Of a DNA stretch of 64,000 nucleotides, positions 55,050 through 64,000 are shown piece after piece. Under the pieces are notes generated by a model. It had not been told where the DNA came from. It saw only the letters and a list, made by a program, of their open reading frames with translations, and ran no database searches. Position numbers and translations under genes: made by a program. Each line of letters opens with the position of its first letter. The stretch's first letter is position 1. The stretch comes from Sipunculus nudus (Eukaryota; Annelida; Sipuncula; Golfingiida; Sipunculidae): contig CM049322.1 of assembly GCA_026874595.1 (NCBI GenBank), forward strand, positions 30,319,340 through 30,383,339, written 5' to 3'.

Positions 55050-56895
55050 TATAGTCGCCAGCCTAAGTCTGGCGACTATAGGCTAATCGTCGTGTCTGTT
55101 TGTTAGTTTGTGTGTTTGTTTGTGGGTCTGTTTGTCCGCACTCTACAGGTCGCAATTTTGCAGCAATCGATCTGAAACTTACAGGAAAAGTGTAAAATCG
55201 GTAATGTCGAAGCCTATTGTTTTTGGACATGATCGGTCCAAGGTTTTTCCTTCATATCTTCGTCAAAATTTATCGTAGCCACATAAAATGCAGTTCATTT
55301 TGCTTTTTCTTTCCAGGGCCTTTCTTCCAGTTACCTAATTGTCCCAGGGGGTAAGCAGGGGTGCGTATTTTTTGGGAAAAAAATAATGAAATTTGTTTTT
55401 TTTTTCTAATTTTGTGATTTTTAAAGCTACAGAGGTCTGCTTTTTTTTGCAATAGGTAGTATTTAATGAGGTGTTTATCATACAACTGCAAGTCTCGTAA
55501 AATCGATCGCACCATTTCACGTCAAACGAGATTTTCCAAGATTTCATAAAATATGACCTAGAGGTCGCAATTTTTCAACTATGGCTTTGAAAGTGGAATC
55601 TTTTTTGTTATTTATAAATATCTCGACATTTGTTTTTCATTTTTTTGGAAATAGCCACCAGGGGGCGTGGTACCTGAAACACTGTAACATGTCATTTTTC
55701 TGCAAGATCTACAAAAATATTTAACATGTCACAATATCAATTTTCGTATCTAATGCTAGGATCATTGGCTTATTCCTGCGCATATGAAGCTCTCTTCCCC
55801 CGTTACCATAGTTATCTATTTTTTGGGGTAAAACTTGACATCTGAAAATATGGAGTTTTCGGCTTCTATCTCTGTTAATATTTATGCTACAAAGGTCCAG
55901 TTTTTGGATTTAAGTAGCATTCCCTTCGTTCTAAGTAATTCAATTGCAAGTCTCGTCAAATATCTCTCAGTGTACTGTCAAACAAGAAATTACGAGATTT
56001 CACAGAAATACTTATAACTTGATCACGGTTAATGCTAAAGAGGAGTAGTTTTCAGCATTTGGTAGCATTTCGGAAGCTTTACATGGTAAAATCGCAAATC
56101 CCACCAAATCTCAAATCATCTCTCGCCAAACGAGGATATTCGAGATTTCGAACAAATGTCTATACGGCGGTCATTACAATGCTCGAGTTTCTTTTTTTTT
56201 AACCGTTCAAGAATCATTTGACTAGTTTTAAGTGACATAAGTGTATATCTCGTCATATCTCGCACCATTTGTTGTCAAACGAGAACATGGGACCATTCAA
56301 AGAAATGCCTGTAATTCTGTCACTTTTACGCTATAGACCTATAGTTTACAGCATTTGATAGCGTTTGACACTCTCTGTCACATTATATGATTATATTGTA
56401 GGTTTCATCAAATTTCGCATCATTTTTCTAAAATAATGAAAGTACATCCCATTCCCATGACCGTAAGTGGCGGCAGTGTATGATAGTAAATATGGCCAGG
56501 GCCATTACATTGTGCGATGGTCCTTGACGTGGCACAAATGGGAGTGATCCCACCTGTGTTTTTGATCGTGGCCTCTTTTCATGCTTTGTATGGACGCACT
56601 TTGAGGATTACCATGCATTGACAGCTTAATGACCTGTTCTAAAGGGTAATCCCTTGAAACAAACAAAGAAAGAGGCTCCCCCGAAATGTTTCTAAATGCA
56701 GTGATTGTGTTGATGGCAAACACTATCACAGTTTTATACCAGGGACGGATCCCAGATTTGGCAGTTGGGTGTGTCAAATCAGGGACGGATATCCGGTTTG
56801 CAGTTGGGGGTAAGGGTTAAATATAAATGATACAATATAAATATATATTATCTATATACTTATATATAGATATATTGGCAAATCCTGGCGACTAT
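55050..56895. mobile_element. Non-autonomous element with ATAGTCGCCAG ends
   Basis: Left end TATAGTCGCCAG at 55050-55061, right end CTGGCGACTAT at 56885-56895. The left end is itself a hairpin because CTGGCGACTATA follows at 55069-55080. The interior has degenerate ~150-bp repeats around GTCAAACGAG-like words (about 55521, 55977, 56126, 56272). No transposase is seen. Confidence 0.6.
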
Positions 56896-57458
56896 GTCAT
56901 GATTACATCTGGTTAAACTGTGTAATTGTATTGATTTGCTGTTGTACTGTTGTTATACTGTGCAATTGTATTGATTTAGTGCATTGTAATTTTAGGGTTG
57001 TTTTAAGAATAAATTTGAATTATTTGTTAACAAAAAACCACGGACTTCTTTATTCATTCCCCTAGACGTTTCACGCTGCCTAGTGTTTCAGAATCTAACT
57101 TTTTTATCTCTTTGACAAAATTTATGTTCGTCACGACAACGTGATCGGTTGATATTAGGTTCCGTAACAATATACATGTATGTTCTAATTCACTCTGTTT
57201 TCTCGAATAAAATGTGGCATCCAAATTGGAATCTGACTTCCGACATCTGGGTTTTAGTCCATACCACTTCCCTGGGATCAATGCTCAGCGACAGATCAGC
57301 CAGCCAACCTCAAACTTCCGGGTGCTTAGTCTGCCACCAAACGTTGGAACTGGCCAGCAACTCTACCCTGGCACTGTAGTAGATAAAGGTGCCTCGAATT
57401 GCCGAAGGGGTACAGAAAGAGTAAGTCATTGATTTTTATTTTCCCTGTTCGGCCCGAG
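56896..57458. other. Unassigned DNA with short opposing ORFs
   Basis: 57281-57054 (minus, 75 codons) and 57214-57432 (plus, 72 codons) overlap. Neither has a domain I recognise. No support for a gene. Confidence 0.4.
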
Positions 57459-57701
57459 TATAGAATCCGGTCTACATTTTTGGTATGAATTGCCATCGCA
57501 CCACAGCCTGTAGGAAGGATTCTATAATTGCTCCGAATGTAGATGTCATATCATCAGGCATGTCATGCCTCATGGCTTATGTTGATTACTACTAATATGA
57601 GACTGGTCAGTCAGTTAAGACCCACCTTCGAAATGTAGACCGGATTCTATAGAATCCTTCCTACAGGCTGTGGTGCGATGGCAATTCATACCAAAAACTG
57701 T
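57459..57701. repeat. Inverted repeat with permuted segment order
   Basis: A 49-bp block (TTTTGGTATGAATTGCC..GGATTCTATA) at 57478-57526 is identical to the reverse complement of 57648-57696. The block TAGAATCCGGTCTACATTT lies before it in the left arm (57461-57479) but after it in the right arm (reverse complement of 57631-57649). Related words recur at 60708-60842. Confidence 0.8.
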
Positions 57702-57792
57702 CCTTATCCAGCAGTCTATCTCATTTCACCGACTCCTATTCACTTCTTACTCCTGTCACTTTACACCACTGAATAACCTAATCAAGAAGACT

Positions 57793-57866
57793 TTATTTGG
57801 CACTACCTGGGTTTGAACCTGCCATCTCATGCTTTCTAGTACCACACCCTAACTCACGGAGCTAAC
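57793..57866 (-). repeat. tRNA-like sequence (SINE head candidate)
   Basis: The reverse complement holds GTTAGCTCCGTGAGTTAG (A-box-like) and GCAGGTTCAAACCCAGG (B-box). It resembles tRNA-derived SINE heads; the anticodon region is not tRNA-like. Confidence 0.45.
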
Positions 57867-58607
57867 TTGCTGAGATATAACTGCATGTTATAATGTGGCG
57901 TATGTATCCATTCCATGTATACCCGCAGCATATGAAGCTTCAAGTTAACTGGAGAACGTAAATCCTGTACTGGGCAAAAATTCCTATAAAATTCAATATT
58001 GTGTTCGTAACAGGGAAGCTTACGCCTTTGCAATGGGGGCAAAAAATGTTAATGTATTCGCCTGAACAAGAAATTTTATTGTAACCCTTGCTTTAATGCC
58101 TTAACAGTACTCACTTTAAAAGTTTACCTTCCCTGGACCTGACAGTTGTTCCTAAAGTTGGGACAATCACCAGGTGGCGTGTGTGATGCATCACTCTCCG
58201 TACAGAAATTTATAATGAATGCTAAGGATATACACAACATATCTGGACTCTGCGCTGGAGGTTGAAAACAGGTATGACGTTTTATGTTGGGGAACTCCCC
58301 AAGGAAATCCCCTCCAGACATGCTTGTTTTTACTGCTTGAGATCTAGACCTACGTACCTGATTCAACTGTTTAATGGACATGACGATTTTAAAGTGGTAT
58401 GTTGTGTTACCATATGATACAAATATGTTTGTATTCTTATATATGACACATTTTTAGCTTGGAGATTGTTTTATTGTCAAGTGGCATGTCTCCAGTTTTC
58501 AAACACCTCGTACTAGGGCTCTCTCAGCGGAGGGAACCGAAGCGCAAAGAGAGAGCATGAACGCTATGGGCTAGCTGAGATATTGAACTGGCGTGTTCTG
58601 ATTATTT
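57867..58607. other. Unassigned DNA
   Basis: No gene supported. A small hairpin GGCTCTCTC..AGAGAGAGC lies at about 58517-58557. Confidence 0.45.
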
Positions 58608-59266
58608 GTATCCCCAGACAAAGTCATGGGATACTATGTTTTCATACCCGTCCCGCGGCCGCTGCCGCATATAAATTTTGTTGGCGCAATAACCCAAAAA
58701 ATATTTCACGGAACTTTACCAAACTTGGTATATGTATAGGTATGGGTAAGAGGACGACGCCTATTTAAAATGAGGTCATGACCTTTTCTAGGAGAGTGTC
58801 CTTGACCTTGAATAGGTCCAATTTTGGGGAAAACACACAAATTCTTTAATATCTCAAGAAATCTTGCATGGATTTATCCCAAAATCAAGTTGATGGAAGA
58901 TCATGGATAGAGTTGTCATGTTCCAGAAACTGGTGGCGCCAGCTATTATTCTTTACTTGATTTCATGCAATTTAATACCCCCAAAATTGCCACCTTACAG
59001 TACTGTGAGCATTATAAGTAAAAAACTAATGGACATATTTCATTAATATTATGCATATACATAGGTATGGGTTATGGGATGATGTCTATTTAAATTGGGG
59101 TCATGACCTTTCCTATGAGAGTGGCCTTGACCTTGAATATTGCCATATATGGTGAAAATCACACACCTCTTATGATATTTCCAGTGTTGATAGCCATATA
59201 GATTTCAAACATGACTCATGTATAGCCCACCACTAAAGTAAGAACCCTATAGGTTCTAGGGTCATG

Positions 59267-59285
59267 AGGTCAAAGGTCAAGGTCA
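59267..59285 (+). promoter_or_regulatory. Triple AGGTCA nuclear-receptor half-site
   Basis: AGGTCA-A-AGGTCA-AGGTCA: a perfect DR1 followed by an NR5A/ERR-type TCAAGGTCA. Binding is inferred from motif knowledge only. Confidence 0.4.
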
Positions 59286-59844
59286 CTGGACTGGCATCTT
59301 AAAAGATACTGTGGATGAATTTTAAGCCAAACTTTCATCCCAGGTCTTCCATCTTGAATATATAGCTCACTTGCCAATAGTGGATGATCCATATCAATTT
59401 TGGGGTCACAAGGCCAAAGGTCAAGGCCACAGGAGCTATCTGTCCAAAAATTAGTTTCTGGATGATAATTCCTGCTTTTATTGATGTATTGATTTCAAAC
59501 TTGACTTATATATGTCCCATTGAAAAGCAAGACTCCAATTGATTTTGGGGTCATGAGGTCAAAGGACAAGGTCGCAGGACACTTCTTTAAAAAGATGTGG
59601 CCATGCATTTTCAGCCAAACATTTCATCTCAGATCTTTCATCTTGCGCATATAGTTCACCTGCCAAGAGAGGAAGAACCCTATCAATTTTGAGGTCACTA
59701 GGTCAAAGGTGAAGGTCACAGGAGCCATCTGTCCAAAAATTAGTTTCTGGATGACAATTCCTGCTTTATTAATGTATAGATTTCAAACTTGACTTGTATA
59801 TGTTCCTTTGGAAAAGCAAGACCCAAATTGATTTTGGGGTCATG

Positions 59845-59863
59845 AGGTCAAAGGTCAAGGTCA
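59845..59863 (+). promoter_or_regulatory. Triple AGGTCA half-site, second perfect copy
   Basis: Same 19-bp string as 59267-59285. Confidence 0.4.
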
Positions 59864-60131
59864 CAGGACACATCTTTAAAAAGATGTGAATGCATTTTCA
59901 GCAAAACATTTCATCTCAGATCTTTCATCTTGCACATATAGTTCACCTACCAAGAGAGGAAGAACCCTATCAAATTTGAGGTCACAATGTCAAAGGTTAA
60001 GGTCACAGGAGCCATCTGTCCAAAAATTAGTATCTGGATGATAATTCCTGCTTTATTGATGTATAGATTTCAATCTTGACTTGTATATGTCCCATTGGAA
60101 AAGCAAGACCCGAATTGATTTTGGGGTCATG

Positions 60132-60150
60132 AGGTCAAAGGTCAAGGTCA
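60132..60150 (+). promoter_or_regulatory. Triple AGGTCA half-site, third perfect copy
   Basis: Same 19-bp string. Four degenerate versions lie near 59414, 59550, 59697 and 59983. Confidence 0.4.
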
Positions 60151-60292
60151 CAGGACCAACATCTTCAACAAGATTGTGGATTGATAGATAGAAGAAACAA
60201 TAAATATGCCAAGTGTCAGTATATGCTGCTTAAAATGGGGGCCTATTCATAAAGGGGTGGGGGGGGGGGGGGGCTACTATGTCTGGGGATAC

Positions 60293-61424
60293 TCTGGCAC
60301 CTGCGGTGCCAAGAAATGTCTAGTTTGAACCTGAGTTATTGAAGCACCACCTGAAGGTCAATTGCTAAACTAATAATGTATTAAATGAATATATATTTAA
60401 TTTATATTGGGGGTGCACCCCTCTTAGGTTAGGAACCCAGGTGTAAATGGACAACATATATATTTCATTTAAATTCTCAAGAGAGGAAGGGAAACTGTGA
60501 AAAACATTTTATGCAACACCTCAACATGTAAATATTGTCATTGTGGTCATGGATATGCCAGGAAAGGAAGACCATATTTAGAGATATATGGATACAAATA
60601 TGACAAGAGAAGAGATACTAATCATTTACAGGAGTGAAACATGCTTGTCAAGGCACCACTGAGGTTTGTTATTGTCCAGTTGGGCCCTGAGGTAGGGGTA
60701 CTGGTGTAGGAAGGATTCTATAATTCTGCCCAACAGGCCTCTTACTTCTCCATTACATGAATCCTAAACATCATAATGTTCGTCCTTATACACCCTGTCC
60801 CATAACCTTGTCCATGTAGACTGGATTCTATACTCACTCCAATTGTTGTTCATAAGGATAAAAGTGTAAATTAGGGGACCTCTATTCATGGAGAGTACAG
60901 GTGAATTCGGCCCATTTCTAACCTGGCCCGTACTTGCCAACCCGGCCCATTCAAATTATATCTACCTGGCCCGTGAGATATACCAACCCGGCGAGTACCT
61001 GGACCAGGCTCATACACTCAGGTGAATTAATATATATTGGCGGTGACAAAGCCCATGTTTTGAAATAAAGTAATGGATATAACAATAATTATCTGATGTT
61101 TTGATATTTTATGAAATACTTTTGTTGTGTACATGATGTTTTTATTTTCATATTCTATTTTCTTATGAGAGAGAGAGAGAACACACAGGAACAAGAACTT
61201 ACTTTGCTCATTAATATTTGTTGTAAAAAAATAAAAATTGACAGAACTTCAAAGTCTAAATGCCTTTTTTTAATGGCAAAAAAAATTGTGCAGATGACCA
61301 AATCCGGGCAGATATAACTGCTTTCAGTTTCAACACATTTCTGCTTTGCACTCTTAAACGTGAAGCATTTATGATTATAACTATGCATACATTTAGGATG
61401 TATATATGTGTTTTATTGTTTTTA
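60293..61424. other. Repeat-rich DNA without a gene
   Basis: 60708-60842 resembles part of 57459-57701. 60900-61020 has four short CTGGCCCGT/CCCGGCCCAT repeats. A GAGA run lies at 61165. Confidence 0.5.
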
Positions 61425-62250
61425 GCTCAGCTGACTGTAAGTCATCTGAGCTATAGCGATCACTCTTTGTCTGCAGCCATCCGGCCGTCTGTCCGTTAAC
61501 AGGGAAAAATCGTAAGCGCTGGACCTGGAATCTTCTAGCTTTACAATCAGGGAGGTCCATTAAGAATCTCCATGGAAACCTGGAATAAAGTCTCTGTTAC
61601 CAATATTCTTCGAGCTATGGGGCTCCAAAGTGTCCCCAGAATAATGGAAAATTTGATACAAAAGCTCAAATATCTGAACAACTAATGCATTGATCACCAT
61701 GATTCTTTGCATGAATATTGATCATGGAGTGTTTCATCAGGTTATGCAGACTGTTGGTGCCACCTGTATTTTTTTTCGATTTTTTACGATTTTTTTTCTC
61801 TATTTTTGAGACCTCAAAAGATGCTGTCATCTGTTAACAGGGCACAAATTGTAACAGCTGGACCTGGAATCTTCTCACTTTACATCCAGAGAGGTCCATG
61901 AAAAGTCTTCCTAGAAACCTGGAATTAGGTCTCTGATACCCATATTCTTCAAGCTATGGGGCTCCGAAGTAGCCCTCAGAATAACTAAAAACTTGATGCA
62001 AAAGCTCAAGTATCTGAACAACTAATGCATTGATCACCATGATTCTCTGCATGGATATTGGTTATGGAGTGGTTCATCAGATTCTGCAGACTGGTGGTGC
62101 CACCTGTATTTTTTCGATTTTTTTTCTCTATTTTGAGACCTTAAAAGATGCCGTCATCTGTTAACAGGGCACAAATCGTAACCGCTGGACCTGGAATCTT
62201 CCAACTTTACATCCAGATAGGTCTGTGAAAAATTTCCTTGAACTCACTAT
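61425..62250 (+). repeat. ~330-bp tandem units of a dispersed molluscan-type repeat
   Basis: GTTAACAGGGMAMAAATCGTAA..GCTGGACCTGGAATCTTC recurs at about 61495, 61833 and 62160. The left end AGCTCAGCTGACTGTAAG..CTTACAGTC-like hairpin with CATCTGAGCTATAGC is shared with 40083-40125, where the Harbinger element inserted. Confidence 0.8.
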
Positions 62251-62659
62251 TCCCTTCTCTGAACCCCATCCCAATGTCAGCATCAGTAAACAAGAACAAA
62301 TGAATCAGATATATTCATATTTTTATATTTTGTATAACTATTTGTCCATAGGTACCTATTTACATGCCAGAAATTATGTCAATATTGTGTAATATGTAGA
62401 TGTGGTGGGCATTAAAATAATGTACCTTGTCAAGACCGAAGAGATATCATGTCATACAGTCACAAATTCATAAATCCCCTCACCAGCATAGTTAATCATA
62501 ACATTATATCTGTCAAATTGAAATCTTGCAGACTACCATACACTATAGATCCTTCAACAAATAGCCTTATCATCAATCTACCTCTGCTTAGTATACTGTC
62601 ATTGCATTCATATTTGCTAGAAAAAACTTGCTTTTTTCAACCCATCCGAAATAAATAAA

Positions 62660-63750
62660 ATTGGTACTTTAAATTTTGTCCAAGTTTAACGATGGCACAT
62701 TTTTTTCTTGTGAGAACACTTGATTTACTTTTCACAGTCGGTATATATACAGATTAAATTCTGAAATTTGAAAGTAAAAGCTTAAAAATCATTCTAGTTA
62801 TTATTGAAGTTTTTCTGAGGCTCTAATTTATTTACATTTTGAACCTCCGGACCAGCCACATCTGGTCCCTACAGCCTTGTCTGGGTAAACGTATTAGTGA
62901 TGCAACACTGCTTTTACTAATGTAGAATCACATGTGGCAACCCTGCCCTCCCCCCACCCTCCCAGCCAACCAGATATGTTGCATTACTTACATTCTTTAA
63001 CCGGATGCTGTTTCTGATCCAATGTATACAGCTTTTCCAGTCCTGAATCAAGTGTTATTTTCAGATATTTATTATTTTGCAAATTTAAAGAATATATTTT
63101 TAGAAAAAATACATCTGTGTTTCTATTAAAAATCTATTTTCATACTTCAGGACTGCCTAATATCAAAAGCACTCGTCTGGTTTTCTTCATATTTACCATA
63201 AATATTCCTCTATTTAATTCTTATGTACATGCTAGAAATTAAGTCTGTATTATATAATTTAAAAAAGGTATGGGCCCAAACATTATGGACTTTGTAAAAA
63301 AATCAGGGAAGATATTTGGTCACTTAAGACCAAAAATGATAAACCTAGGGACTTTTTTTCAGTAATAAAATTTAATTTAATCAAAATTTAATTGTGTACA
63401 AAAACTTAGATCAAAATCTGTTAAATTTTTTTAAATATTAGCAAAGAAATATAAACTTGGTACCTTAAATTTTGCCCAAGTTTGACCATGGCATGTTTCT
63501 TTCTTGTATGAACATTTGATTTACTTTTCATGCACAGTCGGTATATATATATACATTAATCTGTTAAATTCAGGAATTTGAAAGTAAAAGCTTAAAAAAA
63601 TCATTCTAGTTATTGAAGTTTTTCTGAGACTAATGTATTTACATTTTGAACCTCCAGACCAGCCATGTCTGGTCCCTACGCTCTTGCCTGGGTAAACTTA
63701 TTAGTGATGCAACACTGCTGTCACAAATGTAGAATCACATGGCAAACCTT
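62660..63750 (+). repeat. Direct repeat ~290 bp, two copies ~800 bp apart
   Basis: 62660-62950 and 63458-63750 share TTGGTACYTTAAATTTTG, CAGTCGGTATATATA, GAACCTCCRGACCAGCCA and TTAGTGATGCAACACTGCT. The first copy continues into GC-richer sequence, the second into AT-rich DNA. Confidence 0.85.
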
Positions 63751-64000
63751 TCCTCTCAGCTTCTCATATGCTTATAATGAATGAAAAACATTACAATAGA
63801 ATATTTTTCATATTTTGCATTTGCAAAAATTTCAAACTTAAGCTGAGCGCCGTGACCCATGGGTCCCTTGTTTTCTTGAGGCTCTATTATAGTCATTTGC
63901 TTTGGTTGCAGATTACAGATGCAGGGTCCCACTCCAGGTTACTGGAATTCAGCTATGCCGCTCCCCCCCCCCCCCCCCCCCCCCACGGTAAACCCAACTT
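63751..64000. other. End of window with C homopolymer
   Basis: 63841-63872 (AGCTGAGCGCCGTGACCCAT..GGGTCCCTTG) resembles the terminal part of the repeat starting at 61425. A run of about 20 C at 63964-63985 is close to the window edge. Confidence 0.5.

Larger units (their letters stand above)
58608..60292. mobile_element. Non-autonomous repeat with GTATCCCCAGACAWAGT ends and AGGTCA-rich tandem units
   Basis: Inverted ends at 58608-58624 and 60276-60292 (16 of 17 bp match). Inside, from about 59200, two alternating ~140-bp unit types repeat seven times, each centred on a GGTCAAAGGTCAAGGTCAC-like string. A G run (60259-60273) precedes the right end. No ORF. No clear TSD. Confidence 0.7.

Noticed and set aside
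57214-57432. PGTVVDKG string resembling the Argonaute/Piwi PGTVVD motif
   Set aside because: No other Argonaute residues around it, and the overlapping minus frame is equally open; chance match.
63964-63985. C homopolymer as a G-quadruplex element
   Set aside because: A plain run near the window edge, prone to sequencing error, with no spaced G-tract pattern.

Overview
This window looks like accessory, repeat-dominated DNA from a metazoan, most probably a marine bivalve mollusc. That is an inference from the AT-rich background, several non-LTR (LINE) families with FADD/YADD reverse transcriptases, tRNA-derived repeats, long minisatellites and repeats carrying AGGTCA half-sites. I found no complete host gene that I recognise. 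Nearly every protein signal belongs to a transposable element, and most are broken.

Layout. 1-5 kb: AT-rich DNA with foldback elements and a ~255-bp dispersed repeat in inverted copies. 5-8.7 kb: an antisense LINE C-terminal fragment, then a decayed DDE transposase (minus strand) with a proline-rich linker and a C-terminal PHD-like finger. 8.9-10.9 kb: a 33-bp minisatellite, open in all three forward frames. 12.3-14.4 kb: a structured hairpin and a ~257-bp tandem repeat. 14.9-22.8 kb: one antisense Jockey-type LINE gag (ORF1) split by a 619-bp insertion and by a 5,800-bp element. The 5,800-bp element (15718-21517) has inverted ends, flanking TA, and a decayed ~1,350-codon gene of an unclassified cysteine-rich family. 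22.8-25.7 kb: a sense-strand, 5'-truncated LINE with an intact reverse transcriptase frame and an 11-bp target duplication. 25.7-29.5 kb: more antisense LINE gag and RT fragments, interrupted by a 2.2-kb block carrying a small unknown ORF.

Everything from 21427 to 30356 is repeated head to tail at 30357-39286 (period 8,930 bp) with very few differences. This is either a very recent tandem duplication or an assembly duplication.

The right part holds a PIF/Harbinger-like non-autonomous element (40156-41581, TSD TTA), a 40-bp minisatellite (43.7-45.8 kb), a GC-rich 234-bp repeat (48.3-49.0 kb), another antisense LINE remnant (50.0-51.6 kb), and a 183-bp tandem repeat. At 54.0-54.6 kb a dimeric insertion carries two tRNA-like units, each closed by a long extra stem. 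Further right are two more elements with inverted ends (55.05-56.9 and 58.6-60.3 kb) and molluscan-type tandem and direct repeats to the end. Two short terminal-exon candidates (39751-39881 and 49285-49481) are the only weak hints of host coding sequence.

The nesting gives a relative history: antisense gag first; then the 619-bp insertion, the TIR element and the sense LINE; then the 8.93-kb duplication, whose left edge lies inside the right TIR of the 5.8-kb element.
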